Shown piece after piece: positions 56,220-64,000 of a stretch of 64,000 bases of DNA. The notes under the pieces are model-generated. The model was given only the letters and a program-made list of their open reading frames with translations, had not been told where the DNA came from and searched no databases. Both the position numbers and the translations under genes were made by a program. Where the stretch lies: contig CM024757.1 of NCBI GenBank assembly GCA_014218235.1, forward strand, positions 147,325,371-147,389,370, given 5' to 3'. The stretch's first letter is position 1, and every line of letters starts with the position of its first letter. The stretch comes from Colocasia esculenta. Its lineage: Eukaryota > Streptophyta > Magnoliopsida > Alismatales > Araceae.

Positions 56220-58260
56220 AACCCATGAAGTGTGCAAAAACCACAGAAATACCCTTGCTGTCCAGAAATTGCAGAAATACCCCGGTGAGGAAAAAAATTA
56301 CAAAAATACTCCTGCTGTCCGGAAAATTACACAGAAGCCCCTGACTTGTGGGAAACCACATGAAGTCCCCGGGAAGAGCAGAAAATTGCAGAAATACCTC
56401 CAAGATGAGAAAATTGCAGACCCCCCCCCCCCCGAAAAATGTAGAAATTGCAGAAAAGACCCCGTGTAGGTAAAAAGTTGCAAAAGAACCCTTGCTACCC
56501 CGAGAAGTTGCATAGAAGCCCCCAATTTGTGGGAAATTGCAGAAAAGCCCTTGAAGAGTAGAAAATTGCAGAAATATCCCAGTTTGTGGGGAAGAGTGCA
56601 GAAATACCTCTGAAGGGTTGGAAATTGCAGAAAAGTCCTCAAAGGGTGCAAAATTGCAAGGAGGTCCCTCTGCTGCTCAGAAAATTACAGAAAGACCCCT
56701 GAAAGGTGCAGAAACTACGAAAATACCCCGGTTCTGGGGAAATTTGCAGAAATGCCCCTGCCGTTAAAAAAATGGCAGAAATACTCTGGTTTAGGGGAAA
56801 ACTACATGTAAACCCTCACGGAGTTCAAGAATTGCATGGAAGCCTTTGGTCGGACCAGAAAATGGCACGATGCCCCTGGCAAGCTCTAAAGGCAACAGAG
56901 CTCAAGGTGGGAATGCCGTTGGCACGACTCGGTGGAGCGGTACCCACGTCACTTCTCTGAAGCGACATGCGCTCTCCTGGGTCGGGCCTGGGTTACCCCC
57001 CTTTGCCAGAGATGCTCGAAAGAGTCAGTTGATGATGGAAATGCCCGAGTATGCCAATCAACGACAAAAACACCTGAGGAAGTCGACAAATGGCCGAAGC
57101 ACTCAGGAAAGCCAAGAAATTGCAGTGGCATCGAGAGAAGCCAATTAATGGCTGAATTCTCCGAGACTGCTCAGAAAGGCCAAGAAATGGCAGAAGCTGT
57201 CCCAGAAAGCCAAGAAATGGCAAGGATGTCCGAGAAAGTCAGAAAATGGCAGGGATGTCTGAGAAAGCTAGGAAATGGCAGGGACGTCCGAGAAAGCCAG
57301 GAAATGGCAGGAATGTCCAGGAAAGGCCAAGAAATGGCAGAAGCTGCCCCAGAAAGCCAAGAAATGATAAGGATGCGTGAGAAAGTCAGGAAATGACTAG
57401 GAATGTCCGGGAAAGCCAAGAAGTGGCAGGGATGTCCGAGTAAGCCAAGAAATGGCAATGATGTCCAAGCAAACCAAGAAACGGCAGGAGCACATGGAAA
57501 AGTCAATCAATGACGGGAATACCGGGAACTACTCGTGGGAGTCAAGAAATGACGGAAAGAACTCGAAGATGTCAGCTAATGTTAGAAGGTCAGGAAAGGC
57601 CCGGAAATGGCAGAAGTACCTGGAAATGTCAGTAAATGACAAGGAGACCCCGGACAGTTATGGATATAATACTGTCTATGCCTCCTCCAAGTTTCTTTTT
57701 CGAAAGACAACATTGGCCAAGTTTCCAATTCTCTGATCATGGCGGCCGATGCTTGCAAAAATACCCTGATAAGGAAGAGTTGCAGAAGTCCCAGAAAGGG
57801 CGGAGAATTGCAACAAAATCCTTCAAAGGGTGGAGAACTACGGAAAAGTCCTTGAAGGGCCAGAAGCTGCAGTAAACTCCTCAAAAGCAAGAAATCACAT
57901 AAAAGTCCCTTTAAAGGGAGGAAACTGCCTGGCTCATACTGTTTGCATGGCTCGGTGGAGCGGTACACACGTCGCTTCTCTGAGGCAGCGTATGCTCTCC
58001 TGGGCCCGGCTCATGGCTGGCCATCCTCAATTTTGGGATCGCTAAGAAATGGTAGGAATCCCTGTTAAAGGTCAGGAAATGGCTGAAAAGCCCTGGGACG
58101 TCAAGAAATGACTGGAAATCCCCAGGGAGCCAAAAATGATAAGTGTACCTCGAGAAGTCGCCGAATGACTGAAAAGATCTCGGGATACCGAGAACGACAG
58201 AAGCACCCAGAAAGGGCACAAACTTGCAGAAACCTGGCAAGACCACTCAAAGGTCCTGTC
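56220..58260. repeat. Diverged 30-40 bp repeat field (Tat-like LTR continuation)
   Basis: First part: AAATTGCAGAAATACCCC-type units. From about 57130: GAAATGGCAGGGATGTCCGA-type units, spaced about 30-33 bp. A longer direct repeat containing CTCGGTGGAGCGGTAC and GCTCTCCTGGG occurs at 56927-56985 and 57951-58010. ORFs on both strands are repeat artefacts. Confidence 0.75.
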
Positions 58261-58863
58261 ACAATCAAATGGTGACGGTGACCATAAAGCAAACACAATG
58301 GACTGACAGTGATCATCTTGGCGATCCAATAGTCTCATTGTGATGAAATCCAAGTCAACGGTCTGATTGTGACTGAAGCAAATTCAGAAGAATCAGATCG
58401 TGATCAAATGAAGTGTTGAAGACCCGATTATATAATCGGAACCCTCTTTGTGCAGGTCTTAAAAGACCAATTGTAATTTAAATTACATGTGTACAAATAG
58501 TAAAGTTTTCAATTTCATTTGCAAGAGTGTGTACCCATAAAGGGCGACCATTAAGGTCATTGTTGTCACAACAAACAGAGACAAAATACTTTCTTTGATA
58601 GAGAATCAAAGGTGTTCGAGTTTAACTCAATGTAAATTAACACCGACTTTGGTCGGTGGGGAAAGGTCTAGTACTCGAAACCCTAATCGTCTGATAAAAA
58701 ATAAATGCGCGGAATAAATGTTGTCCAATAAATGGACATCCTAAATTTGTCTGTTGTACATACTGGCACGCCCGCTAAAGTAAAACAAAACAAAAAAGAA
58801 AGAAAGAAAAAAAGAAAAGAAAGAAAAGAAAAAGAGAGGGTGAATATTTTTCCGCGTCCGACA
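58261..58863 (+). mobile_element. 3' end of Tat-like solo LTR
   Basis: Contains a TATA-like GATTATATAATCGG (about 58427), an A/G-rich tract at 58785-58840 and the LTR terminus CGTCCGACA. Its last 200 bp resembles the 5831-6090 end of the copy A Tat LTR (opposite strand). Confidence 0.55.
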
Positions 58864-58868
58864 GGAAC

Positions 58869-59391
58869 CATGGCCAGTTGACTTAGAGCTGTGTATGCAT
58901 GTTAGGCCCCTCTCCACTTCACCTCTCACTGTCACTTTTAGGACCCCAGAGGGAGAGTTGGTAGTGGCTAAGGGTTACATACAACTGCTGTAGGGAGTTG
59001 GAGATGACATGTCATGTACTGTGCTAGCTTTTGTAGCACATTTTTGTTTCCGCTTTTGCACGTGAGTCTGTTCACACTTGCAATAAAAGTTGTACATGTA
59101 ACTCGTGTATGTTTATAAATAAACAAGTGTGTTTATGGTTAGCATATTTTGTACATATTTTCTTAAATGTTATGCAAATTAGTTTTGCATATGTGTTAAT
59201 TTGTTCGAAGTCATTCTAACCGTGTTGAATTATCTTATATAAGTGGGAGACGATTTTAATTGCCTGGCTCTATTTTCGATTTCACTATATAAGAAATGTT
59301 CAATGTAATTCGTTTGGATTTCTAGGAGCAAATTGGAACAATGTGTAAATTGATGACAAAACGTTTCCTGTTTGACATGTAGTGGTAAATC
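58869..59391 (+). mobile_element. Copia leader, 3' part
   Basis: Continuation of the leader split at 51824. No gene is visible. It ends at the gag ATG at 59392. Confidence 0.6.
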
Positions 59392-60210
59392 ATGGCTGTC
59401 AAGAATGTCATTGCTTATCTCACTAAGGGTGAAAAATTGAATGGCTCAAACTATGATATAGCACTGCAAAATGCAATATTTACTAGATGAGCAAGATGTG
59501 ATTGATCACCTTCGGTGTCTGTCACCGCCCATTGAGGGCAATAGTAGCACAGACCAAGAAGCTTATGTAGCTTGGTTCAAGAAAGATCATAGTTCGTGCT
59601 TGACCTTGTTAAGCTCTATGGTTGACGATCTTATTGGCGCATTTGAGAACTACGCCACTACCAAGGAAATGTGGGATCAATTGAAATTTACTTTTAGAGG
59701 GACCTCGGTAACTTGGTTGAGGACTCTTGTTTTGAAATTTGAGACTTACCGGATGGACTAGCGCCACATGGTAGCTGAACACTTTAGGGTTATATCAGCT
59801 ATGATTCGTGATCTAAGGGTGGCAAGTCATGAACTCATCGATGAACAGTAGGTGCAGGCAGTGATTAGATCCTTGCCAAATGAACGGACCCATTTGAAGC
59901 AAATTCTAACTCATAATGAGAATATCAAAAACTTTATGGTGTTTCTCGGCATGTGGAGTTAGAAGCCGAGCGCGAGATAGTGCATCGTGTTGTTACCAAT
60001 GTATCTCAGAGTAGCATACGCTTCAAACAAAAAGGGTCGCAAAAGAAGGACAAAGGACTAGATTCTGCACCAAATTCCAGTAAGGATAAAACTTTCAAGC
60101 GCCAATGTGGGAAGCGTGGTGGCAAGAAAGACAAAAGCGGTCTGAAGTGTTTTAACTGTAAGAAGTGAGGCCATTTCGCTCATGAATGTTTGGAGCTGAA
60201 AAAGGTAACT
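59392..60210 (+). pseudogene. Copia gag, frameshifted
   Basis: Opens MAVKNVIAYLTKGEKLNGSN, shifts frame near 59465, then continues as a UBN2-type gag (KMQYLLDEQDVIDHL, AFENYATTKEMWDQL). Stops occur near 59760 and 59850, with another shift near 59945. A zinc knuckle CFNCKK*GHFAHEC (60148-60189) has a stop inside its conserved spacing. No functional gag can be made. Confidence 0.82.
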
Positions 60211-60420
60211 CACAACCCTAGCTCTCAATGTACGTGTGTTTATACACATATTTTGACTGCTCATCCTAACCCTGTGTGGATCGTGGATTTAAGAGCAACA
60301 AAACATATAACAATGGATAGAGCGGGTTTCATGGATTATCATCGGATTCCAGCAGGCAAGCAAAGACTATTCACGGGTGATGGTACTAGTGAAGAAGTCT
60401 GTGGAGTCGGTTTACAACTC
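60211..60420 (+). pseudogene. Copia protease remnant
   Basis: WIVDLRATKHIT replaces the usual WIVDSGATSHIT, so the catalytic Asp-Ser-Gly is lost (DLR). It is followed by a truncated protease end (GDGTSEEVCGVG). Confidence 0.75.
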
Positions 60421-60960
60421 ACTATTCCATATATGCCACAACAAAATGGTGTTGCTGAGCAAAGGAATAGAACAATGCTGGATATGGTTAGGTTAATGAT
60501 GGCGCATGCAAATATGCCAATATCCTTTTGGGGAGATGCTTTGTTAACTGCAACCTACATTTTTAACCGAGTGCCTTCGCAGTCAATTCCTTCTACCTCA
60601 TATGAATTGTGGTATGGCCACAAACCAGACTTAAGTCATTTACGCTCATGGGGATCTGCAGGATATGTCCATGACTTGACAAGCAAGTTTGTGAAACTTG
60701 GCCCAAGAGCTCAAAAGTTCATCTTTATTAGATATCTTGAGAGCTCAATAGGTTATGCTATGTTTGGACATCATCCAAATGGAGGAATAATAGAGCAATA
60801 AGTTCGAGATGTTGTTTTCTTAGAAAAAGAATGTCCTAGTCTTGGCGACAATACAAGGCATCTTGATCTTTATGAAACAAATGAACAACTGAATATCCTA
60901 CCATCTTTTGACGAAGGGAGGGAAGTGTTCTCATACCAATGTTCGCTGGAAATGATAATG
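60421..60960 (+). pseudogene. Copia integrase, N-terminal two-thirds deleted
   Basis: The sequence jumps from protease straight to IPYMPQQNGVAEQRNRTMLD, so the HHCC zinc region and the first two catalytic acidic residues are missing and only the Glu region remains. It continues with FWGDALLTATYIFNRVPS, YELWYGHKPDLSHLRSWG and SIGYAMF, and a TAA follows GGIIEQ. The Asn-Gly-Val-Ala-Glu block is typical of copia. Confidence 0.85.
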
Positions 60961-61019
60961 ATGGTCAATTTAGTGGGAGTGCACCAATAGAAAGTCAAGA
61001 TTCTTTACGTTGTATCAAG

Positions 61020-61196
61020 CATGGTTTGCCGGATCGGATCGAATCGGATTGAATCAGGAGAAATCCGATTCGCTCGATTCCCATCGAATCAGACCGATTC
61101 CCATCCGATTCCCATGCGAATCGGTCCGATTTAGGCGAATCGTGGCGGATCAGGAAAAATCCGATTCGCCCCGATTCCTCGATGCGGCGAACCTTG
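61020..61196. mobile_element. Small hAT-type MITE, GAATCG-rich, TSD GTATCAAG
   Basis: 177 bp between termini CATGGTTTGCCG and CGGCGAACCTTG. Perfect 8-bp duplication GTATCAAG (61012-61019, 61197-61204). The interior is built of GATTC/GAATC half-sites in both orientations. It interrupts copia coding between the integrase and RT parts. Confidence 0.85.
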
Positions 61197-61204
61197 GTAT
61201 CAAG

Positions 61205-61719
61205 CATAGGCATATCCCTCTTCGTTTTTTTGAAATTAACAATGAGGTACTTCTTTGTGAACTCATGGATGATGAAGAGCCCAGATCTGTTCAGGAAGCT
61301 CTTGCTTCATCATCTAGGAAAAAATGGATAGTTGCCATGTAAGAGGAGATTAATGAAGTCCGAGAATTAGTGAATCTTCCACCTGAGCATAAGGCGATTG
61401 GAAACAACTGGGTTTTCAAGCTTAAACGCAAGGTTGATGGGACAAATTTTTTGATAGGTAAGTTGATGGGACAATTGACAAGTATAAAACAAGACTTGTT
61501 GCGAAATGTTTTACTCAAAAAGAGGGTATAGATTATGATAAGACATTTTCACCTGTGGTAAGATTCTCATCTGTTCGTCTTATTCTGGTCATTGTCGCGC
61601 ATCTTGACTTGGAATTGTTCCAAATGGATGTGAAAACTGCATTTCTCAATGGAGAACTAGACGAAGAAATTTATATGGCTCAACTGGAGGGTTTTGAGAC
61701 TAAAGGTGAAGAGCGAAAG
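61205..61719 (+). pseudogene. Copia reverse transcriptase, N-terminal part
   Basis: EPRSVQEAL, KWIVAM (then a stop), NWVFKLKRKVDGT, a frameshifting 30-bp duplication (GTTGATGGGACAA twice at 61436 and 61466), KTRLVAKCFTQKEGIDYDKTF, then MDVKTAFLNGELDEEIYMAQ. Coding is split by the hAT element at 61728. Confidence 0.88.
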
Positions 61720-61727
61720 ATTTGCTG

Positions 61728-62438
61728 TAGGGGTGTTTATGGTTTGGTTTATAGAAGATTTTTAAGAAATCAAACTAAACCAAATTCGAACCCAATCTGA
61801 ACCAAACCAAACTGAAGTCCCTTGAAACTAATTCAGTTTGGTTCGATTTGGTTCAATTTAACTTGAAAATGAATGGGCCTTTAGATTCTCTTAGTCTTAA
61901 ATAAGATTTTAATCACTTGTTTCTCTAATAAATCACTATCCAATAAGATTTGAAATGAAGTATTAAATGTTGATGACCATATTACCCTCCATAATATATA
62001 TTTTTACGTAAATACATTAAATAAACTTGATAGATATATACAAATTAAAAATTATTATTGTAATTCAGTTTAATCGGTTTGGTTTGGTTTGGTTTATAGA
62101 GCTTAAAAACCGAACCAAACCATGGTTTGGCGTGGCGGATCAAATCGGTCCGATTCGGCCGAATCGGATCGAATCAGGAGAAACCCGATTCGCCCGATTC
62201 CCATCGAATCAGACCGATTCCCATCTGATTCCCATGCGAATCGGCCCGATTCAGGCGAATCGTGGCGGATCAGGGAAAACCCGATTCGCCCCAATTCCCC
62301 GATGCGTCGAACCTTGAACCAAACCAAATTTTCCTTTTCGGTTTGGTTTGGAACCAAACCAAAATTTTTTCATGTTCAAACCGAACCAACTAAACCGAAT
62401 CGCTCGGTTTGGTTTGAACTGAATAATAAACACCCCTA
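61728..62438. mobile_element. hAT-type non-autonomous element, 711 bp, inside copia RT
   Basis: Termini TAGGGGTGTTTATGG and, reversed, TAGGGGTGTTTATTATTC. Flanks ATTTGCTG (61720-61727) and GTTTACTG (62439-62446) match at 6 of 8, a decayed 8-bp duplication. Removing the element restores the RT frame (KIC|CLKRSIYGLKQ). AT-rich, with GGTTTGGTTTGG repeats at both ends. Contains the nested MITE at 62121-62316. Confidence 0.87.
62121..62316. mobile_element. Nested GAATCG-rich MITE, TSD AACCAAAC
   Basis: Second copy of the 61020-61196 family (196 bp), with termini CATGGTTTGGCG and GTCGAACCTTG and a perfect 8-bp duplication AACCAAAC (62113-62120, 62317-62324). It inserted inside the hAT-type element. 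Confidence 0.85.
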
Positions 62439-62446
62439 GTTTACTG

Positions 62447-63050
62447 CCTCAAACGCTCCATATATGGTTTGAAACAATCGTCTAGACAGTGGTATCTAAA
62501 ATTTCGTAAGGCAATTGTCTCATATGATTTTGAGATGATTGAAGAAGACCACTGTGTGTATGTCAAGCGAGTGGGAGAAAGATTTCTTATTTTATCGTTA
62601 CATGTTGATGATATTTTAATGGCTAGAAATGATATGGAGCTAATCAATGCCACGAAGAGGTGGTTGTCTTCCATCTTTGAGATGAAAGATATGGGTGAAG
62701 CGAGCTATGTGCTCCGAGTGAAGATTGTGTGGAATCGCTCGGAAGATCACTGAGTTTGTCTCAGGAAACATACATTAATAAGATCCTGAAGCATTTTCGA
62801 ATGCACAATTCCAAACTCATTGATACTCCAATTGATACAGGATGTGTTCTTAGTACTTGTCAATGCCCCAAGAGTAAAGAAGAAAAAGAAAGTATGTTTA
62901 GAGTGCCATATGTTGCTGCGGTTGGAAGTCTAATATATACTATGTTGTGTATCCGGCTAGACATTAGTTTTGCCGTGAGCTTAGTTAGCCGTTACCAAAG
63001 TAACCCTGATCTCTTCCATTGGAAAGCCGTTAAGAGGATATTACGGTATT
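62447..63050 (+). pseudogene. Copia reverse transcriptase, C-terminal part
   Basis: SIYGLKQSSRQWYLKF, then LHVDDILMARND (HVDD in place of YVDD), FEMKDMGEASYVL. A frameshift follows near 62745. It then reads SQETYINKILKHFRMHN, PYVAAVGSLIYTM and the usual linker to RNase H. A stop ends it near 63053. Confidence 0.88.
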
Positions 63051-63570
63051 CGTGAGGGACGTCCGATTATGCACTACGATACAAGGGGGGCAACTTGAAA
63101 CTTATCGACTATAGTTATGCGGATTGGGTTGGTGATAGAGATGAGCGGAAGTTCACTTCAGACTTTGTGTTCCTGTTGGCTGGTGGAGCTATCTCAGGGT
63201 GTAGCAAGAAACAGGCTTGCATTGCCCTATCCACAATGGAGGCCGAATATGTTGCTTGTTCTGCCTCTAGCCAAGAGGGGTGTGCTTATTTGTTGCGGTG
63301 TTTGGCGATTACACCTCATGGGAATAAGGGTGTACTATTGTATATAGATAGTACTTCAACATTAGCCTTCGCCAAAGAGCCTAAATTTCATGGCAGAATA
63401 AAGCACATTGATATGCGTTACCCCTACATTAGGGATTTACTGGCAAAAATGTAAGTGGTGTTTCGCCAGATTAGTTCTGTTCAAATGATAGCAGATCTAT
63501 TAACGAAACCGTTAGCCAGAGAGAGTTTTGTAACCCATTGTGGATCTATGGGTCTTTATAAATTATGATT
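63051..63570 (+). pseudogene. Copia RNase H domain and polyprotein end
   Basis: DYSYADWVGDRDERKFTSDF, ISGCSKKQACIALSTMEAEY, a DSTSTLAFAKEP block and GRIKHIDMRY keep the acidic RNase H residues. A stop at 63452 interrupts the final ADLLTKPLARE segment. It ends at TGA or TAA near 63567. Confidence 0.85.
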
Positions 63571-64000
63571 TGTAATAATTTACAGTATTGACATCATCAA
63601 AATTTGTTTATCATATAATGATATCTATGTGAACGATTGGTTGCTTTATACATTGTCAAAGTGTCACAAGGCTAGGATCAGCCCTCTCATACTGGTGATC
63701 CACCTTTAGCGTTTATAGATAGCAAGCAAAGATGAGGTACTTGATGTTGTGAAACTCTAGATGTCTGGAGGGTGAATACAATATCCCGAGTCATGTTTGG
63801 ATGCCGCCTTGGCTAAGGCCGAGATGAGATCTAAATTAGTTCAGATTGACCATGTGGATTTTAGCTGTAATCTCATGAAACTTGTTATATCCGGATATGT
63901 GAGTAGCGAAAAGACGCTAAATAGGAGCGATTGGTTTTGAGACTCTAGTCGGTTGCATTTGTTATAATTGGACTTGTATCCGTACAGTGTTATGATAATA
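63571..64000 (+). mobile_element. Copia 3' untranslated region
   Basis: No gene is visible. No polypurine tract or LTR start (TGTTGGGC) was found, so the 3' LTR lies beyond the window. Confidence 0.5.

Larger units (their letters stand above)
51825..58863 (+). mobile_element. Tat-like solo LTR, TSD GGAAC, containing a nested gypsy fragment
   Basis: Begins TGTTGGCATAAAA and ends TCCGCGTCCGACA, flanked by perfect GGAAC (51820-51824, 58864-58868). Near its 3' end it shares with the Tat LTR of copy A the phrase CTGGCACGCCCGC followed by an A-rich tract and a TCC..GTCC.ACA terminus. Like that LTR it has a palindromic array near the start (52274-52492). It is interrupted by gypsy sequence (about 52561-56219). 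No Tat coding region is present, hence solo LTR. Confidence 0.7.

Noticed and set aside
57171..57506. Minus-strand ORF of 111 residues with repeated FLAFPDIPSHF-like phrases
   Set aside because: Translation of the 30-33 bp GAAATGGCAGGG tandem repeat.

Overview
The window comes from a nuclear plant (angiosperm) genome. It is AT-rich and almost wholly built of nested plant transposable elements: Ty3/gypsy of Tat and Tekay-like types, Ty1/copia of SIRE-like and other types, CACTA, hAT, Mutator-type and PIF/Tourist-type MITEs. It holds one recognisable host gene, seen twice: the first two exons of CTP synthase, with canonical GT-AG introns. The species cannot be named from the sequence. Nothing here looks prokaryotic.

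Layout. Positions 1-5830 and 44822-51764 are two near-identical copies of one locus: gypsy solo LTR end, SIRE-like LTR tail, AT-rich spacer, CTP synthase 5' end, copia LTR with primer-binding site and copia leader. In copy A (left) the copia leader is interrupted at 5831 by a large Tat-lineage gypsy element on the minus strand. Its 3.65-kb 3' LTR (5831-9483) carries a 41-bp palindromic array just upstream of the TATA box. The element holds an antisense, multi-exon plant-mobile-domain gene (9670-14126), then repeats, then pol with two RNase H domains (16262-21000). It runs into a 100-N assembly gap (22257-22356). After the gap come an unrelated LTR, a SIRE-like LTR with a 62-bp U3 array, four MITEs (26987-29508), and a second SIRE-like LTR. 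That LTR is split by an 11.4-kb CACTA element (31126-42505, TSD CAA) and a gypsy solo LTR (43179-46627, TSD TTCCA).

Copy B follows. It has a 1.09-kb hAT element (TSD CTTACATT) at a site where copy A shows what looks like its excision scar. Its copia element continues past the duplicated part. The leader is split by a Tat-like solo LTR (51825-58863, TSD GGAAC), which itself contains a truncated Tekay-like gypsy element. Copia gag-pol then resumes at 59392 and is broken by three hAT-type insertions, an integrase deletion, stops and frameshifts.

Interactions. Most genes here are selfish. The CACTA element encodes a broken TNP2 transposase and an apparently open PF03004-type second protein whose last intron holds about 15 copies of a 178-bp satellite. 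The Tat element encodes a spliced antisense PMD protein, the most biologically interesting cargo. Because the two locus copies lie on either side of an assembly gap and differ mainly by insertion and excision polymorphisms, they may be two haplotypes placed in tandem rather than a true duplication.
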